A DNA stretch of 64,000 nucleotides from S010-25 sp964441285 (GTDB lineage: Bacteria; Pseudomonadota; Gammaproteobacteria; SZUA-229): contig CAYTUK010000007.1 in NCBI GenBank assembly GCA_964441285.1, positions 62,001-126,000 of the forward strand, written 5' to 3'. A model generated the notes under the pieces. It did not search any database and was not told the origin of the DNA. It saw nothing but the letters and a program-made list of their open reading frames with translations. This document shows positions 60,685-64,000 of this stretch, piece by piece. Position 1 is the first letter of the stretch. Each line of letters starts with the position of its first letter. A program made the translations under genes and the position numbers.

Positions 60685-61245
60685 ATGAAACTTCGTATAG
60701 CAAATAAATGGAAGGATAAAAATAAAACACGCTCGTCCGAAGATACCGGTAGTGTACTGGGGTTTAATCTGTGGAAGGTTGCTGGTGCGAATGTTATGCA
60801 CCTTGAAAATGAGGGATTTCAGACCGATACGCATAATCAGCGTCTGGATGTGATTGCAGAATTTTCGGCGTTTTTTATTCATGTGATTGATCGTTTGATT
60901 GCTACAAAAGAGTACAGTGCTGAAGATCGTGGGGCGATAATCACGGGGTTGGCATTAAACATGGCAGCAACCATGCATGATAACCGCCGTGATGTATCAG
61001 CAGACAAAAATAAAAATTATCGGGAGGATTTTATCGGGTTAATCAATGCGCGCATGGCGGAATATGCGGATTTTAGTTTTGACGGTGTTCTGGATCCCGG
61101 CTTTCAGCTGCGACGTTGCGTGGGTGACCATGTGCGTCAGGTAATGGGTGAAAAGGACAATAGATGGGTGCCCGATCAGGTGCTTGAAATTGAAATTCCT
61201 GATGCAATGAAAACGATTAAGCGTATCACGCGAGGATTGCTTTAA
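60685..61245 (+). CDS. Conserved hypothetical protein
   Basis: A 186-residue protein from the ATG at 60685 (an upstream TTG is less likely). Recognisable stretches: FNLWKVAGANVMHLENEGF and AIITGLALNMAATMHDN. No domain recognised. The only cysteine is near residue 151. A bidirectional terminator follows. Confidence 0.65.
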   Translation: MKLRIANKWKDKNKTRSSEDTGSVLGFNLWKVAGANVMHLENEGFQTDTHNQRLDVIAEFSAFFIHVIDRLIATKEYSAEDRGAIITGLALNMAATMHDNRRDVSADKNKNYREDFIGLINARMAEYADFSFDGVLDPGFQLRRCVGDHVRQVMGEKDNRWVPDQVLEIEIPDAMKTIKRITRGLL

Positions 61246-61301
61246 ATTATAGGTTGTCATTCTCCTGATGCCTTTAATTTTGGCATAGATAATTTTGGCA
61301 T

Positions 61302-61340
61302 AAAAAAGCCGCTGCAAACCTAAGTTGCAGCGGCTTTTTT
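61302..61340. terminator. Bidirectional terminator
   Basis: Perfect 16-base stem AAAAAAGCCGCTGCAA / TTGCAGCGGCTTTTTT with loop ACCTAAG, between the convergent genes at 60685 and 61365. Confidence 0.92.
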
Positions 61341-61364
61341 ATGGCTAAATGTAACGCGTGCTAC

Positions 61365-61562
61365 TTATTTAGTCCATTTGCTGAAGCCGTCAGTATTTTT
61401 TTCCTTACCGTCTTCGTAACCGGCTTCATAGGCATCTGTTAAGCGTTGTTCTTCACGCGGTGGGTTAAGCAAATAGCCACCTTCCCAGCCTATGATGTAC
61501 TCAGGATTGACACCGGCTTCTTCCATTTTGGTTACTGCATTATAGTAGTTTTGGTTTATCAT
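61365..61562 (-). CDS. Small conserved protein
   Basis: A 65-residue protein (VTKMEEAGVNPEYIIGWEGG, LTDAYEAGYEDGKEKN). No domain recognised. A NarL-like palindrome similar to that before dsrA lies about 170 bases upstream. Confidence 0.7.
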   Translation of the reverse strand: MINQNYYNAVTKMEEAGVNPEYIIGWEGGYLLNPPREEQRLTDAYEAGYEDGKEKNTDGFSKWTK

Positions 61563-62045
61563 CTTTGTTTCCTCTGAGGGTTTTTCGTATCAGTAGTACC
61601 GTTGAAACCATATTTGGCAACAACATTAGGGTGGTATTTAGTAATACCCAATTTACGGTTTCTGTTTGAATTTACATCAAATAAGTGGATAAGGATTATA
61701 CATAGTCGGTGTGTGTTTTGGAATGCACATGCCCTATCCCATTAGAGGGATGATTGCCCATCTTTATTATGCCTAAAGCTATAAATAATAAATAGAAATA
61801 ATTTTCAGGCCATTGATTACGCTATGGAAAATAGGGAACATTATGGGTAGATGTTTTTTTACAGTAAATTTTATTCAATACTTCCGGTTGGGTTTGGTGG
61901 CTTTTTTTATTGATTGGGCAACGCATAATAATACTTGCGTCTAATTATTATGTTGTCCTGAACGGTTTACTAACATAGTTTGTACGGAGATATTCCAGGC
62001 CGGCGTGTTAAACTATCTTCCTTCTTTTAGTTTTCGAGAACTGTG
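61563..62045. other. Non-coding stretch between the 65-residue gene and Sel1 gene
   Basis: No gene seen. It contains GGTATT-TAGT-AATACC (about 61634-61649), the NarL-like palindrome at 61735-61750 and AT-rich sequence. Presumably holds divergent promoters. Confidence 0.5.
61735..61750. promoter_or_regulatory. NarL-like palindrome similar to the dsrA site
   Basis: TATCCCA-TT-AGAGGGA; 11 of 14 positions match TACYYMT-N2-AKRRGTA, and most match the site at 55226. Confidence 0.35.
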
Positions 62046-62534
62046 ATGACTGATGATACATTAAATTCTACTGCTGCCTTATCGACGGATGAGGTGATCG
62101 ATGTGAGTGATAGGGATGCTGATTTTTCCAGTGGTATTGCTGCATTTGAAAGCAAAAATTTTAAGCTGGCGATGCAGCTTTTGTTACCAATCGCTTATGA
62201 TGGTAATGCTGAATGCCTGCATCGCTGTGCCATCATGTACCAGAATGGCCTGGGGAATGTGGCAAATCCAGAGAAAGCGTTTGAATTTATGTTTTCTGCG
62301 GCCAGCCAGGGCCATGCAGTGGCTCAACACGGGTTGGGTTTTATGTACATGGAAGGTGAGTGTACAGAAAAAGATGCACAACAGGCGATAGCGTGGTTTA
62401 CCAAAGCCAGCGAACAGGGTCTGGTGGGTTCACTCACCACCCTTGCAATGATGTATCAGGAAGGTAATGGTGTAGAAAAAGATCCTGGCGAAGCAAAACG
62501 GTTATATAAACTGGCTGGTTTTGATGAGATGTGA
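62046..62534 (+). CDS. Sel1-repeat protein
   Basis: A 162-residue cytoplasmic protein with three Sel1 repeats (GNAECLHRCAIMYQNGLG..., GHAVAQHGLGFMYMEGE..., GLVGSLTTLAMMYQEGNG...). ATG at 62046 is used; the preceding GTG is also possible. Likely a scaffold; partner unknown. Confidence 0.8.
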   Translation: MTDDTLNSTAALSTDEVIDVSDRDADFSSGIAAFESKNFKLAMQLLLPIAYDGNAECLHRCAIMYQNGLGNVANPEKAFEFMFSAASQGHAVAQHGLGFMYMEGECTEKDAQQAIAWFTKASEQGLVGSLTTLAMMYQEGNGVEKDPGEAKRLYKLAGFDEM

Positions 62535-62608
62535 CCTGTCTGTTGTTACTCAATAAACTGTTACAGTATAAAAAATAATCAATAATCTAACCCGGCCAGG
62601 TTTTAACT

Positions 62609-63649
62609 ATGCGTCCAGCCCACTTATTAACCGTTGTAGAAAAAGAATATATTAGTACACAAAGTGGTTACCACACCCCAGTGATGTTGTGGGGTGCCCC
62701 GGGTGTGGGAAAATCGCAGATGGTGGCACAGGTTGCTGCCAAGCAGAATACGCCATTGATCGATATTCGTTTATCACAGATGGAACCCAGTGATTTACGC
62801 GGTATTCCTTTTCGAGAAAAGGAACTTGTTGAATGGGCAGTCCCTGCAATGTTGCCGAATGCAAAACGTCACGGCGAAAAAGGCATTTTGTTTTTAGATG
62901 AGATCACCTCCGCACCACCAAGTGTTTCGGCTGCGGCTTATCAGCTGATTCTTGATCGCAAACTTGGTAATTATGAAGTGCCGCAAGGCTGGGCGATTAT
63001 TGCCGCCGGTAACCGTCAGGGGGATCGTGGCGTGACTTATAGTATGCCAGCACCACTGGCGAACCGCTTTTCACATTATGAGGTAGACATTAACCTGGAT
63101 GACTGGGTGGCCTGGGCCTATGCCAGCGGTATTGATGAGCGCGTGATTGCGTTTTTACGTTTTCGTCAGGATTTACTGTTCGAATTTGATGCGGCGCAAA
63201 ACCCTGTTGCCTTCCCGTCACCACGCTCATGGGAATTTGCCCATCGTGCATTACATAAATTTGAAGATTACCCTGAACTGTTTTCCGGTGCATTGCAGGC
63301 TTGTGTGGGCAAAGCGGCAGGCGTTGAGCTGGCTGCATTTATAGCCAGCCTCGATCAAATGCCAGATCTGGAGGCTATCGTTAACGGTGAGGCGGTCGAC
63401 ACACCAAAAGAAATTGACCTGCAATATGCCATTGCTACCGCGCTTGTTGGCCGTGCCATACGTGCAAAAGATACTGCTGAAACACAAAAAGTATACGGCA
63501 ATATTTTAAACTACGCGAACCGCTTTCCACAGCGCGAAATGGGCGTAATGATGGTGTCGGATATGCATCGTGCCATTGGTCAGGATATATTTTCCATCCC
63601 GGAATTTGCTGGTTGGGCGGATAAGATTGCTGACCTGATGCTGTATTAA
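62609..63649 (+). CDS. MoxR-type AAA+ ATPase
   Basis: A 346-residue AAA+ ATPase. Walker A WGAPGVGKSQ, Walker B ILFLDEITSAPPS, sensor-1 AAGNRQGD and an Arg finger region (PLANRFSHYEVD). The C-terminal part is typical of MoxR proteins that act with a VWA-domain partner to assemble enzymes. The next gene is such a partner. Confidence 0.88.
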   Translation: MRPAHLLTVVEKEYISTQSGYHTPVMLWGAPGVGKSQMVAQVAAKQNTPLIDIRLSQMEPSDLRGIPFREKELVEWAVPAMLPNAKRHGEKGILFLDEITSAPPSVSAAAYQLILDRKLGNYEVPQGWAIIAAGNRQGDRGVTYSMPAPLANRFSHYEVDINLDDWVAWAYASGIDERVIAFLRFRQDLLFEFDAAQNPVAFPSPRSWEFAHRALHKFEDYPELFSGALQACVGKAAGVELAAFIASLDQMPDLEAIVNGEAVDTPKEIDLQYAIATALVGRAIRAKDTAETQKVYGNILNYANRFPQREMGVMMVSDMHRAIGQDIFSIPEFAGWADKIADLMLY

Positions 63650-63717
63650 ATAAAAGCATTAACTACCGGCGGCGTAGAGGATATAGACATCAATAAAATT
63701 ATGGGAAAGATAATTGA

Positions 63718-64000
63718 ATGCAATATCCAGATGTAGAACAGAAACTCGCCGCCGCCAGAACACGTTTAATTCTGGACAAGCCATTTCTTGGCGCGCTGGT
63801 GTTACGTTTGCCGTTGGTGGAAGGGGACCCGAAATGGTGTGAAAGCACCTTCAGTGACGGTAAAATTTTTTATTTTAATCGTGATTATATTGCAGCACTC
63901 AATACCGAGCAAACCCAGTTTGCGTTGTCACATGAAGCTTTACATTGTGCGCTATCACATTTTCACCGGCGTGGTCACCGGGTAAAACACCGCTGGGATC
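63718..64000 (+). CDS. DUF2201-type metallopeptidase-like protein, 3' cut by window
   Basis: About 94 residues are visible from the ATG at 63718. An HExxH motif is seen in LSHEALHCALSHFHRR, as in DUF2201 proteins, which usually have a C-terminal VWA domain beyond this window. It follows the MoxR gene and probably forms an ATPase/VWA-type pair. Confidence 0.8.
   Translation, partial: MQYPDVEQKLAAARTRLILDKPFLGALVLRLPLVEGDPKWCESTFSDGKIFYFNRDYIAALNTEQTQFALSHEALHCALSHFHRRGHRVKHRWD

Noticed and set aside
1..64000. tRNA, rRNA, riboswitches and insertion sequence transposases
   Set aside because: None could be recognised by reading; a covariance-model scan would be needed to exclude them.

Overview
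The window reads as a piece of chromosome from a chemolithotrophic, sulfur-oxidising gammaproteobacterium. The evidence is a complete reverse-type dissimilatory sulfite reductase operon (dsrABEFHCMKLJOPNR, 41780-54994, minus strand), APS reductase (aprBA), ATP sulfurylase (sat), a sulfur-globule envelope protein, and the hppA/adk/pfp pyrophosphate cluster known from thiotrophic gammaproteobacteria and their symbionts. Base composition looks moderately AT-rich. I cannot name the genus. Housekeeping genes (hisS-yfgM-bamB-der, prfB with its programmed frameshift, lysS, tsaB) have normal gammaproteobacterial form. No rRNA, tRNA, phage, transposase or CRISPR array was seen.

Layout. 1-4560: hisS (cut by the window edge), yfgM, bamB, der. 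4561-7216: a hairpin array, a porin and a Sel1 protein. 7583-13411: a DinG/YoaA-type helicase, tsaB, prfB, lysS. 13515-15865: a zinc-LID adenylate kinase, a Nudix hydrolase and a PPK2. 16067-21055: moaA, moaB, moeA, with a histidine kinase lacking its ATPase domain fused up against moaB. 21139-25429: a probable envelope sulfur/redox-sensing locus of DUF302 protein, porin and periplasmic DsrE-fold protein, divergent from an ECF sigma factor and an anti-sigma factor whose periplasmic part is itself DsrE-like. 25426-26973: a phosphodiesterase and a cysteine-cluster protein. 27170-33341: aprA, aprB, a DUF971-MoaD fusion, sat and the sulfur globule protein. 33517-37805: H+-pyrophosphatase, second adenylate kinase, a 68-residue protein and PPi-phosphofructokinase. 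37883-39234: a hypothetical, a SlyD-like isomerase and an S24-like protein. 39310-54994: the dsr operon, ending in a NarXL-type kinase/regulator pair and a rhodanese. 55418-61562: satellite genes, including a stand-alone Cas6/Cmx6-like protein, a DsrC paralogue with a CxC motif and several uncharacterised small proteins. 61563-64000: a Sel1 protein and a MoxR ATPase/DUF2201 pair.

How the genes work together. Stored sulfur (sulfur globule protein) is passed as persulfide through DsrEFH to DsrC, oxidised by DsrAB with electrons handled by DsrMKJOP and DsrL, and the sulfite goes through AprBA and Sat to sulfate and ATP. Sat consumes pyrophosphate, while the membrane pyrophosphatase and PPi-phosphofructokinase also use or make it, so this window holds much of the cell's PPi economy. 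Adenylate kinase and PPK2 fit the same nucleotide/phosphate theme.

Most notable for follow-up: (1) the ECF sigma/anti-sigma-DsrE fusion beside a free periplasmic DsrE protein; (2) a Cas6-like RNA-processing protein with no CRISPR context, next to a cysteine-rearranged DsrC paralogue; (3) two families of palindromic intergenic repeats with different arms but what looks like a shared core; (4) a shared NarL-like palindrome upstream of dsrA and of a small unknown gene.
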